A DNA stretch of 64,000 bases from NCBI GenBank assembly GCA_038501625.1, contig JAZAYU010000196.1:806001-870000 (forward strand). Direction: 5' to 3'. The DNA comes from Corbicula japonica. Its lineage: Eukaryota > Mollusca > Bivalvia > Venerida > Cyrenidae. The notes under the pieces are model-generated. The model was not told the DNA's origin. It saw nothing but the letters and a program-made list of their open reading frames with translations, and searched no databases. This document shows, piece by piece, positions 48,094 through 59,400 of the stretch (position 1 is the first letter of the stretch; each line of letters starts with the position of its first letter). A program made the translations under genes and the position numbers.

Positions 48094-48608
48094 GTAACGA
48101 ACTGATTTTCTTCTCAGACACCTATTATTCTCTAAAAATAAAATAAAACAACAGATCAACACAACTGATTAATAAAGGAGACGAAGTGAAACGCATCAAT
48201 AGACAAAGAAACAGGAGTGTCATGTATTGTAGGAAAATTGGATACTTTAAGACTATCAAATATTAACGCCACTATACGCTTTTCCAAAAGAAAATGTGCA
48301 ATTTGTTTTAGCTGATATTCATTAACTGTAATTCTCAATGGCTATTAAATATCTGATACAAAAATCGACTCTGATTAAATTATTAAATTCTATTATAGTA
48401 AAACAGTCTACGATATCATCTCAATTTTGATACAAAATATTTAATATTAAGAAAAGAAGTTAATTCAAAATCCCCGAATACCAAGTGCACACTTTCTTTT
48501 GAAATATAGTATATAATTCCATGAGTGCCATAAAAATAATCAAAGCAACTTTCCTTTACCTACCAAGTCCAAACAAATATAACGATATGCGTTTGTTTGC
48601 TATTTCAG

Positions 48609-49231
48609 GGGAAAACGATAGAACACGTGTTTTAGAAAGGGATTTTAAACGGATTGGCGATGCAATGTCATTCGATCATACGGGATCTACATATATAAGA
48701 TGGGGTAGAACAACGTGCCCAGAAAATGGTACACAGTTGGTTTATAAGGGTTACGCCGGGGGTTCACTCTACAGTAACAAAGGTGCAGCTTCAAATTTTC
48801 TTTGCTTACCGGAAGAACCTATCTGGAATGTGTTTGAAGATGCTGAACAGACAACCAACGGCGTGTAAGGGGTAGAGTACGAATTTCATTACAGAAATAT
48901 GAACAATTTCTTCGGAAAATCACTAAAAGAGCTGGATGTACCTTGTTGTGCTTGCCAAACTAAAAGAACAGCACTTTTAATGATACCTGGCCGCAATCGT
49001 TGTTATGATGGCTGGACTTTAGAATACCAAGGTTATTTGGTTGCCGGTCACGATGGTCATAACGGGGCTTCAGAATTTATATGTTTAGACGGAGCTCCCG
49101 AAGAGCTTATTGGGGGCATACAAGATTCCAACGGGAAGCTGATGTACCTTGTCGAAGCCCGTTGCGGGTCGTTAAGATGCCCACCTTACGTTAATGGTCG
49201 GGAACTTACGTGTGTTGTTTGCTCTAAATAA
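48609..49231 (+). CDS. C4-like exon 2: globular domain with internal TAA
   Basis: The exon opens with GG completing Gly, then ENDRTRVLERDF, and carries the whole C4-like domain. The reading frame is intact on both sides of the single TAA (48866-48868). The natural stop TAA at 49229-49231 is embedded in AAATAAA, so stop codon and polyadenylation signal overlap. Confidence 0.83.
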
Positions 49232-49413
49232 ACGAGATGGTTTATTGTTGGTCGTTAAGATGCCAACCTTACGTTATGGACGGAAACTTACGTGTGTTGT
49301 GTGCTCTAAATAAACATAATGGAATTTAGGTGGTCGTTAAGATGCCCACCTTACTTTAATGGTCGGGAACTTAAGTGTGTTGTGTGCTGTAAATAAACAC
49401 GATGTTTTATTGA
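49168..49413 (+). repeat. Three tandem copies of the C4-like gene's 3' end
   Basis: Units starting at 49168, 49251 and 49333 (GTCGTTAAGATG) repeat about 82-83 bp: the last coding residues, the stop and the AATAAA signal. The first copy is the real gene end; the next two are downstream and diverged. Confidence 0.88.
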
Positions 49414-49837
49414 AGAATTACAAGTATGCAATATTCCCAATTTTAGTACATTATGTTAAATCAATAAACACTATTTGGTCAATGTGTGAATTAATTCAAT
49501 CTGAAACACTGATAAAGATAACCTATTAATGTTATTGTTGTGGCATACCTGCCTGTAGTCCACTAATTTTGTGTGATAATACATGTACGATCATCCGTTG
49601 CATAGAAAAAAACTTATCGCAAGGTGTAAAATTATGTCTTAATTTACAATACTATGGATGTTCGAACATGAATGCAACTGGGTTTGTTAAACATAATTCA
49701 TTGATTATAAATAAGAAGATAATGAACTTTCACGTTTGGCTTTTCTTCATATATCAAGTATACACAGGCTGGACGGGGAAGACGAAGCAATTGTAATAAG
49801 AACTCATCCACTATGAAATTCTGTCTATATTTGTTAT

Positions 49838-50080
49838 GCCCCCCCCCCCCACAAAGTGGGAGGCATTTAGAGTTGCAATCGTCCGTACGTCCGTCCGTCC
49901 CCAAATCTTGTGGCATCAACTACTCCTAAACTATAAGCCGGATTTCTTTAAAACTTGCACAGATGATCAAGCAGGACATGTAGATGATCGTAAAGAAAGG
50001 ATTTTGTTCTGTGACCATTTTTACCAGAGTTATGGCCCTTTGTTATTAAATATTAAGCTGCAGCAATGGGGTCATCAGTG
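49838..50080. repeat. Poly-C / GTCCGTCCGTCC bivalve-type repeat
   Basis: A 12-base C run, AAGTGGGAGGCATTTAGAG, a GTCCGTCC microsatellite and GAGTTATGGCCCTTTGTT, a combination I associate with dispersed bivalve repeats. The open frames across it are not genes. Confidence 0.6.
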
Positions 50081-50328
50081 TCCCACGACACATTCTAGTT
50101 TTCAAATAAAATATATATGACACTCATAAAATTCCATTTGGAACGAACTTCCAATATATGGAACTTTAAACATTATTTAACATGATAGAAATAAAATGAC
50201 TTTTGTCATAAAGTTAAATCAGAAAAAAGAGTAATCTTGTGTTACTGTCATGAGTTTTTGAAATTATATTCTCAATAAAAAAATCTTTCAAAAAGGAAGT
50301 CTGTTAGAACTCTATTGAAAATATTACT

Positions 50329-50482
50329 CTTTATTTTCGAAGTTGTGAACACCTGTTCTTTTTCAATACAAAAATATAATTGTTTCCCTGCATTTTCTGT
50401 ATTAATAACTTAAAAATTTCTGTTTTTTTTTCTCGAAAAAGAACAGTTGTTCGAAAATTCGAAAATAAAGAGTGATAATATT
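50329..50482. mobile_element. Small TIR element
   Basis: Inverted ends ATTACTCTTTATTTTCGA and TCGAAAATAAAGAGTGAT, with a further GTTCTTTTTC/GAAAAAGAAC pairing inside. Confidence 0.75.
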
Positions 50483-51164
50483 AAAAAGGGTATTTAATCA
50501 TATTTGTCAATTATAAATATCTATTTTAACAAAATATGTCCCCAGGTTCACAAGTTTTCTAATTTGAGTTCTTTCTACAGATGTAATGTATTATGCATGT
50601 TAAATAATTGTACCAAGAGGATTTCTATTTGATGCATGATTTGACTAACAACATCAATTCCCTTGATTCTAAAAACTAATGGATCGTTCTAAATCAGATA
50701 GTGACACCTTATAGGATTGTAACAGATGGATACTCAGTATACAGATACGATATTTTCACCCGTTTCACCCGGACAATTGCAGAAATAGCTGTATTAGTAG
50801 GCGCACTTGATTGGTGTCCCGAATCAGTCCTAGGTATACCGCGAGACACCGATCTATGCTCATTTCAGTCCAGCTACTTACGTGCGCATGTTTTTCCGGT
50901 AAAGTCGGGACATACCGCATGGCCCGGTCAAAACAGCTCGGCGCATTTATTTCCAAGATGGCGACGAAACAAAATGTGTAAGTTGAAGTATTGAGAAATT
51001 GCTTATTGACCCATATTTGTTTTTCATTCACATAGTATTTTGGTGGCCATTTTAAGGTATCCTGAACTGCACTCTATTCATCTTTACCGGATCGGTGTAC
51101 CTATCACGTGATCGGAGTACTCGGCATGTACCGATCGGGACTTAACGGCGTATATAAACAAGTG

Positions 51165-51225
51165 CGCCTAATGTCGCCGTGACGGTGCGGATTTGCATCC
51201 AGCTAGAGGCACTATCATTTTAAAA
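51165..51225 (+). mobile_element. SINE 3' fragment
   Basis: Only the B-box half remains (GTCGCCGTGACGGTGCGGAT to CACTATCATTT), directly before a copy of the 350-bp repeat. Confidence 0.65.
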
Positions 51226-51234
51226 GCTAAATAA

Positions 51235-51600
51235 GTATGCATATCAGGAATAGCCACATCCAAAAGACACAGACTCCCCACACATATTAAAACAGAGAGA
51301 AAAAGAGAACATGGCCTTTATTGATAAATTAAGAAAGACACCAAATACAAAGAACGAAAATGAGAACCCGAGGGATTACCGCCTTGGAAAGGTCAGTGAC
51401 AAAACAGTTCGCCACTGGGGCTTTAAACAGAGTCATAAGGTTCACAAACCTCACTTTTTCCTCAACACGTTCTCATGAACAAACGAGTACAAGTTGTCTT
51501 GGTGAAATAGCTCAAACCACCCATTAACTCGACAATGTAGCATTTAAAACCGCACACAGATATTTACGAAAGAAATGGGGTTGTCACCGTCGTGCAAAGA
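51235..51600 (+). repeat. 350-bp dispersed repeat, full copy
   Basis: Runs from GCATATCAGGAATAGCCACA through GTCAGTGACAAAACAGTT to ACTCGACAATGTAGCAT; a good reference copy for the family. Confidence 0.78.
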
Positions 51601-53070
51601 AAGAGGTAAAGGTAAGCATAAGTATAAAATATAGAAGGGTTAATCACCAGGCATGAAGAGCGTTGTAGAATATCATGTTGGTATCATATATTCCATTTTG
51701 AACTAAGTCTTACTGATTTTACGAATAAAGTTGAGACTATAATTATTGCCTTTAACTTTCTTTACTTAATAAATCAAATTGCGATATAAACTGGCTGAGA
51801 AATACCTTGTTGCCGTAGTGATTTAAAACGGCACCTTTTTCTGAATTTAATCTGATTAACGGGGACAAAACTGACTTGCAAATAGTTTTTCCTTAATATG
51901 CAACCGTGAAAATCTTTCAACATACTGTCTCTAAATGTTGGATTCAAATACAATTTGGATGATTTACCAAACATTCTAATATTTTTATTTAGTTTTATTT
52001 AAAATCAAATATAACACATGCAAGTGATGCAGGCAAACACAATGATCATTAAAAGAATACAGAGTTTGATGGTTTGTTGGTGATGGCAAAACATTTTTTT
52101 AATATTTCGTTTGTTGATTATGGTAAAATGGTTGACACATGTTCGAGCATACAGTTATCGAGTAGATAGCCCATTCGACTAATGTTGATGCATTGTGTTA
52201 GGAGCGATTTTTCCTGTCATTTCTATATGTGTTAAACCAAAAAAATTCAAAAACTAGAAATTTTAACACTAAATAAATGATATGATGTGGTAAAAGATGA
52301 GTTCTACAACCCTTATTCGATGTTCCTCGTTTTACCGCATTGTATGTTCCATGCTCACCGCCACCGTCGTTTGGTCGAAATTATTGAGTTGCGCTCAACC
52401 CCGGTCTATATGGCAGGTAATTTGATCAGGCTTAATAAAACCGAAGCCGGTAGTATTGTCATTGGTCGTGTTCAGTGACTTTCAAAGTTATCCGTTTATA
52501 AATTAATTTGAATGTTGCGTTTGGTCGTCTGTCGTGTAATACGTCATTGGGCGCGCGCCAATTTTCTTTTTCTAAAGAAACAAGTTAATATTTAATTTTG
52601 TTTAATGCAAATTTCTAAAACAGGTCTATAGGTCTATTGGGTAAATAAGTTCTTATAAAACATTTATATGATTTTCAGGGTCCAACACGCATATCCATTA
52701 AAACTTGCAATATTGACGGGTAATCATCACTACGCCATATTTATTGCGTGATTCGTTTGATTCTCTGCCTGTCAACAAACTCTGGTTTATGATAAAAAAT
52801 ACGTTGGATCAGTCTGTGTTTGTTTCCTAACAAAAGAAGTATTTCGGAATATCATTTGGGACGTTCTCATTGACGTGGTATATAATAATGATGAAATGAG
52901 TTTTTTTATTTAATTTCACTTTGAAAAATCCTGACTGCACTTAATCAGACATTTGAAATGATTTGTCATATACCGGAATGTAATTTAGTTCTTGCTCAAT
53001 GACGATATCTAGAACAATTGTTGAAATGCCTTTTTTGATGTTCAAAAAACAGGGCTGAAATTGACAGTCG
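51600..53070. other. Intergenic region before gene B
   Basis: AT-rich; no repeat family, promoter motif or gene identified with confidence. Confidence 0.4.
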
Positions 53071-53125
53071 TGTGAAGAAATTTGTCATAGGTTACATAAA
53101 AGATATCTTTTTAAGAGCTACCGTC

Positions 53126-53428
53126 ATGTGCAATTCACTCAGGATAGTCCCAGTGTTTATTGTGTTTTTACACTTGTTTAAAGCAGAGTGCTTTCAAGTA
53201 ATAACTGCATTTAAGTGCATTCCTTCTAAAGACAAATTTGTCAAGTTGACTGCTGTTTCCCTTATCGAATGTGTTAACGCCTGCGTCAGAAGGCATACAT
53301 GCAAGTCCGTAGGATACAGACGGCAAATGAATTTCTGTGAACTTCATACAAAGGATATTTTGGCATTGGATACTACTGAGGATGGCTCGTGCATCTTTAT
53401 TGAAAGGAACGACATGGACACAACAGAT
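53126..53428 (+). CDS. Gene B exon 1: signal peptide + PAN/Apple domain
   Basis: I chose the Met at 53126 because it opens directly into a signal peptide (SLRIVPVFIVFLHLFKAEC). An upstream in-frame Met at 53072 would add 18 residues before it. PAN Cys are in FKCIPS, IECVNAC, HTCKSV, NFCELH and SCIFI. It ends ACAGAT|GTAAGT in phase 0, as in gene A. Confidence 0.78.
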
Positions 53429-56400
53429 GTAAGTTCTTTAATATAGCTAATAACAATGAAAACAGAAAGTTAGAATAGATGAGAAGGTAACTTTGAAAGC
53501 CACCGAACACGACAAATCAAATGAATAATTGCAGGCTCGGTTTGATTAAGCCTGCTCATGGGCAAAAAATGGAAACGCTTATTGCTGCCCACGCCGCCTA
53601 GCCTCGGGTTGAGCGCAATTCAATATTTACACCAATAAACAGTACAAATTTGATCATTCTTAAACGACGGTATTCATATGGTCAGATGGCGGTGAACATG
53701 GAACATTCAATGCGTTTTTTTTTTCAGATTAATACCATTCCATGTTTAGTGACCCGAGATAAAACATGGGATTTTCCTAAACGAGAAACAATAGGCGAAA
53801 CTAAACAAAATAGAATTTTGACAAGGGGTCTAAAAATATCAATTCTTCATATGACAGACAACGCAAGAAGGAAAAAATCTTAAAAAAGCAGAAGATATAT
53901 CCTTAATCTTAAATTGAGGTTTTTATTAGATTGTTCTACGAATCTTAAAAAGCAATTTACAAGGGTTTTTTATTGCTTTTTGGTACGATTCCTGGGAAGA
54001 AACTGTCTTCCCGCACCGTCACGGTGACAGCGCCTAGACCTGCTTTTCCGACGATGAAGCTAACCGGGACAACCCCAAAAAAGTTTATTCGAATAGCCCT
54101 GATATACGTAACCACCATTGCATGACATCAGTAACGGGTTATTGTAATGATAACAGTCTTGACTATACGTACGGGGAGACTTTTAACGGCCGCCACACTG
54201 CATAAATAGCGCTACTGTGAATTTCAAATGATAATGCCTCTAGCTGGGAGCGAACCCGCACCGTCACGTTGACAGCGCCTAGCCTGCAACTCAAAGTAAT
54301 GTTTTATGTTCCAGTCGAATGATATAATTACTGAATATTTGGTTACTGTTTTACTTTCTTGTGATCAAGGTCATTAAACTAAACTGGAGACCTGTCTCAA
54401 ATCTCAAGCATCTGATTGGCTGTTACAGTAATGGAGACTTGTAGATATCAAAGTCTTGAAAATTCACATTTAGAATACATAAAAAATTACAATTTCCGAG
54501 CTGTTGGTGGTGATTTTACGGAAAGAGATAATAACAGTAGATAAAAAAAAATATAAAGCCTTCGACCACGGCTAATATGATTTTATTGTTTCAATTGTTC
54601 GAGACTGTTCATGAATTCTAATGGAAATGTTCTTTCGGTATTCAATTGTTAACTTTTCACAAAAATTATAATATTAAAAGCAAGCTATATTTGCAGAGGT
54701 TTGTTGCCCATAACGATAAAGTGGTTTAAAGTAGCGTAAATCACAGGTTTTCAGGTTAGCCTCCGCTTCACGCGTCAACAGATTTGCGGTTAAGTAAAAA
54801 CGACGCAAAACATTTGTTCTAGAACTATAAGCAGCAAGTTTTGATATGGTCGTACTATCTTATGTGATGAAGGTGTTTAAAGAGACAGGCCATGACAGTT
54901 AATTTATTTTCAATGAAAGTTAATACCATCACATACACTTGTCAAAAGTTCTAATTACACACTTTTTAATTTTGAATATCTGAAAGTAAAATTATCATAA
55001 TTAAAAGAAAGTTTGACATTATGTTAAATAAGATCAAACAATAATAATTATTTGAAAACTTTGCCCAAGATCATAAAACTAAATCTGGAGATCAGTCTCA
55101 AATCTCAAGCATCTGATTGGCTGAAACGAAGACCAGTCGCCATTTCAGCCAATCAGATCCTTGAGATTTGAGACTGATCTCAAAACTTAGTTTTATGATC
55201 TTGGGCCCTGTGCATTTGTTTTACATATTACGTCATCTCCGTCGGCATACGCTATTTATGCGTAATCCCCGTGTGGCAATCGAAATTGATTTTACAACCG
55301 ATTTTGTTTTCCACATGCTCACTGACACCGGGCAATCTAAAAAACACACCAGCATTTTAAAACTATGAAACGTTTGACGACTGAAGACCACAAAAGTTCC
55401 GTCATTATATTATTGATACTCTTTCATTTGTATTAACAATATTATAAAAGATTCTATCAAATAGTTCGGAAAATCAACATATATTAAGTATGCACTTAGA
55501 ACTTTTGAGTAGTTTAGTGAAATATTTAATACAAAGGTTTTGATTGTGTACGCCTAATTTACTGGGGATCGACTTTAGGTGGAGCAAACAAATGAGCATT
55601 AATATTCAGTTGTGTCACGTGACTATGTATAGCGAAGCAATCGAACGTGCTGCGGATGTCGGTTATTTTGTTTGTAGTTTTTTCACGTGCACTTTTGTGT
55701 CTGATATGCCCTGTATTAAATTTTGAAAGTTCTGTGGCATCATTCATTAGGGCGACAAAATAAGCTACCATGTAACGTATGAGTTTTGTTGTTTCCACTC
55801 TGTCCTCATACTTTCTGTATAGACAGTTTATATAAGTGGTTCTTTTGATGAAAACGGCTGAACGTTCAGTTGAATCCTTTTTGGCAAGCGTCACCATTAG
55901 ACACTACAGATACAAATAATCTGTTTCTGTTTTCAAAACTAATGCGAGAACGATTAAAGCTATTCATAATTTATTATGGATCAATTCTGTAATTTACATT
56001 ATATATGAATATCGCTGAAGCGCATCTGATTGCCTTGCTTGCATATAACTATAGTACGGATGATATTCTCATTGCAAGCTTGTCTGCAATCGATTCGTAA
56101 TGGTCGTGATTTGGAACCGGTTACTGTTTCTCCCATATATGAGCTTTTCTTTTTATCTATCTTAAACATATGTAAAAATTGCGTTTAACCGCCAGACGTG
56201 GATTAAAATAAACATCGACGCGGAAAATCACCAATAAACCTAACCACGGCTAACCAACCATATTGGGACAACACTGTTATATTATTTGATCTCAGCTGTG
56301 TAACAATTCTTTTTCATCTTAATCTAAAACGCAAAAACACAGACAAGGAATCGAATTTGCACCATGATTCAAACTTTGATTCAAACTGTTGATAGGCGCC

Positions 56401-59400
56401 TGTTTTCACTATAAAGGTGACACCCAAAAGTGATCTTGGGATGCAGATTATCATTGTTCAGAAGTGAATTTGTTCTTTAAATCAGTGGGAAAATTTAATG
56501 TGGTCTTTATTTGCAGTTGTTTTTTGTTTTAACGTGGTCTAAAGCAGAGGTTAGGCTGTATTCCCTTGACAGCGAAGGTTGCGCAAACAATAATTCCATA
56601 CGTGATTTTAATATTTCCGAAGACAAAGGAAAAAGTTGTATTATTTTGGCGGGGAGATGGGGTTGGGTGCGGGGTGCAAATACAAGTAGGCAGTGCGAAT
56701 TCGATACCCACATTTACAAGGAACGGGATACATTGTACATTTTCTTTTTATATATTTAATAGCACAATAAAACATACTTTTAAAAGCAATATCGATTGTT
56801 CTTACTTTTTCCAGGCGAACAAATGTAACTGTACGCACATCGGGCATGTATGTAACCCAACATCCGGCCAATGCGAAATTGAAGGTAGGTTTGAAGCGCC
56901 ATATTTAACATAAAGAATACCGAATATATAAAATCTGTATGATGTTATATGCATGTTTTAGTTACTTTCCTGCATTAACTCTTTAACCCTAAGCAAACAC
57001 ATCGAACATGCATATTGTTTGAAGCAGCTTTTGATCCTCCAAAGGAAAAATATGGTCTAATATAAGGTATGCAAGCACCGTATAATAAGTTGCTTCACCT
57101 TTATCATGGGAAAGAAATCGGTCCTCCCACAAATTTTACGAAGTTAAGCAAAATAGTTCAGTATGTGGATCGGTTTCCAAATCCAAGTTATAAAAATGCC
57201 TCCCAGAGAATCAGTTTGGATTTATTTAAAATTAAACTATTCAATTTTTATTTTTTTTTTAAAGAATATTGTCTGAAGAAAGAATATTATACAAAATGTT
57301 CTTGAATATTAAAACATATTAAAACATGGGACATGAAAAAGAATTTGTAATTTTCTTCGACTTAAAATTTGTTCTACTGCATGTCGTCACAAACATTTAG
57401 AATTACTTTCTATCCAATAGTTTGTTATGTTCTTTTAAGTAAGTAAGACTAACTTAAATGTGTTTATACCAATCATTAGAATGTGGTGAGCTATACTTGA
57501 CAAATGGAAAGGTGTATGGGAATAGTCATCACATTGGCGCTAAACGCGGAGTGTCCTGTAATCATGGATATATTGAGCGAGCAGGAATAAAGCAGGTGAT
57601 GTGTAATAGTTCTGGCGAATGGAATCCAACTCCGACATGTGAAAGAATCAACGTAGCAACACCACCACCTTCAGCGACGTCAGAAACAGCAGCACCAACA
57701 CCAGTTGAAACTTTAACAATTGCAACAACATCTGCAGCAAATGTAACAACAACAAATACAACAACGACATCAAAATCGCCAGAAAATTCCGACACTTCAA
57801 CAACAGAGCTATGTTCGTATTGCTAGTGTCTATTGCTAATTAGTTTTAAGTTATAATAACGAATAACATTATATTGCTCGATACAAGTCTGAGCTACACC
57901 ATTTATTAAAGCTTTTATTGTACTAATTTGCAAATAATTTTAAACCATCCTCGTTAAGGTCAAATTTATAAAATTTGTAACCCGTAATACGGAATTTAAG
58001 GAAAGTGTTTTTATTTTATGCTTTTCAGCAAGTTATAGAATTTTCCCGGTGAAATAAAAGTGATATTTTAATGTTTTCCAACAGTAGAATATCATTTTTA
58101 TTTCACTGATTTTTTCGCGTTGGTACCCAAACGCACATAACATACCAAATGAAACCGTTTAGAAAACGGGCTCAAATATGTATATTTGACGTCATGACGT
58201 CATGTCATAAACAGGCGTTTTTGGTGCCATTTCTTTCTGTCAAATTCACGCAAATTTTGCACTAAAAGCAAAAAATAAAAAGAAAATTTGTTTTTACAGG
58301 TTAAAGATTGAAATATATTTCACTTGTGAACTTCGGTATTATGTAGTTTCACTCATGGCTTCGCCAGTAGCTCACTCGGTGAAATATTTTCTATATTACA
58401 CTAGTACAAATAAATATCCTCTATGTACTGCACATCTTAGCTAGTAAATGTAAGCTTTACAAATATCTGACACTTTAAAACTATAGATTTTTGCTGTGTG
58501 AATTTCAAAACAATGCCCTCTTATAATCTGGCTTTAATTTTTATGTGTTGCATATCCTAACATAAAATTTCTCTGTTAGTGATTCACTTTATTAACGTGT
58601 CCGTTTCGGGCTATTCTAACCATATTCTAACCATTTAATGTCCATAGGTGACGAAAACATGGTGACTATTTAATGCAGCCACGCAGATAAGGAAAATTTA
58701 GCGATTTTTTTATTGAAACTTCCATCCAAACTGTACATTTTTATTTTCATTTTCATAAGCATTTTCAATAATTTGATGCTTGTTAATGTTCGTTTTCTTG
58801 AATGCTTTTGTTAATCGTTTTTACATAGCACAAACACTACCAACGACGACAACAGAAGCAGAAGTCAATTCATCCACTTCATCAACAACAATTGATGCAG
58901 CAAGCGAAGCAATTACACAACCATCTACAATACAAACAACAAAATCAGCACCAGCAAGTGACATTCCAACAAATGCAACAACACCACCTACAGAAACTGT
59001 ATCAACAACAAATACAACGACATCAACACCAACAGAAAACTCCAACACTTCTGCAATTGATCATTGGTTTTGGTCATACCAGACATGATTATTTAACTCT
59101 TTTGTATTTGTATCAAAAATAATTTTAATAAGAATAACGAATAATCTCGGTAGGACTCAGCGTACACCATTAATGAAAAGTAAATAATCATAGTAGCGTA
59201 GCATCCTCACACAGCCAAAAAGTAGAAATGAAAAGAGAAATTGGCTTAAAATTGATCAATTAAAATAGAACATGCAAATAATTAACGAATAATGGAACTT
59301 GAGGGGTTACTGCCTGGAAACTGTCAGTGGCAAAACAATTTGCCACTAGGGTGTTAAACTATGTTCTAGGGTGCACAAAACTCACACTTGCCCCAACAGG

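Larger units (their letters stand above)
47847..49231 (+). pseudogene. Short-chain collagen C4-like secreted protein, interrupted by one TAA
   Basis: Exon 1 is 47847-48093 (signal peptide and coiled coil; donor GCAG|GTAACG) and exon 2 is 48609-49231 (acceptor TATTTCAG). Joined they give 290 codons in one frame, broken only by TAA at 48866-48868 (codon 169). The domain matches the C-terminal module of sponge-type short-chain collagen C4, which is expanded in molluscs: YIRWGRTTCPENGTQ, GYAGG, then VPCCACQ, MIPGRNRCYDGWTLEYQGYL and RELTCVVCSK. No Gly-X-Y collagen run is present. The heptad-rich stretch LEIEQTKLKEIIEDQRSILR may drive trimerisation instead. The stop sits where the family usually has an aromatic residue before GVEYEF, so a single base change explains it. 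It could be a young pseudogene, a null allele or a sequence error. Confidence 0.85.

Noticed and set aside
49836..50120. Frame across the poly-C/GTCCGTCC region
   Set aside because: It is a reading of a dispersed repeat and microsatellite.
57562..57795. Val-rich minus-strand frame opposite gene B exon 3
   Set aside because: It is the antisense of the Thr-rich run; the same holds at 58821-59048 and 60764-60979.
58892..59122. Gln/His-rich plus frame
   Set aside because: Out-of-frame reading of the Thr-rich exon at 58829.
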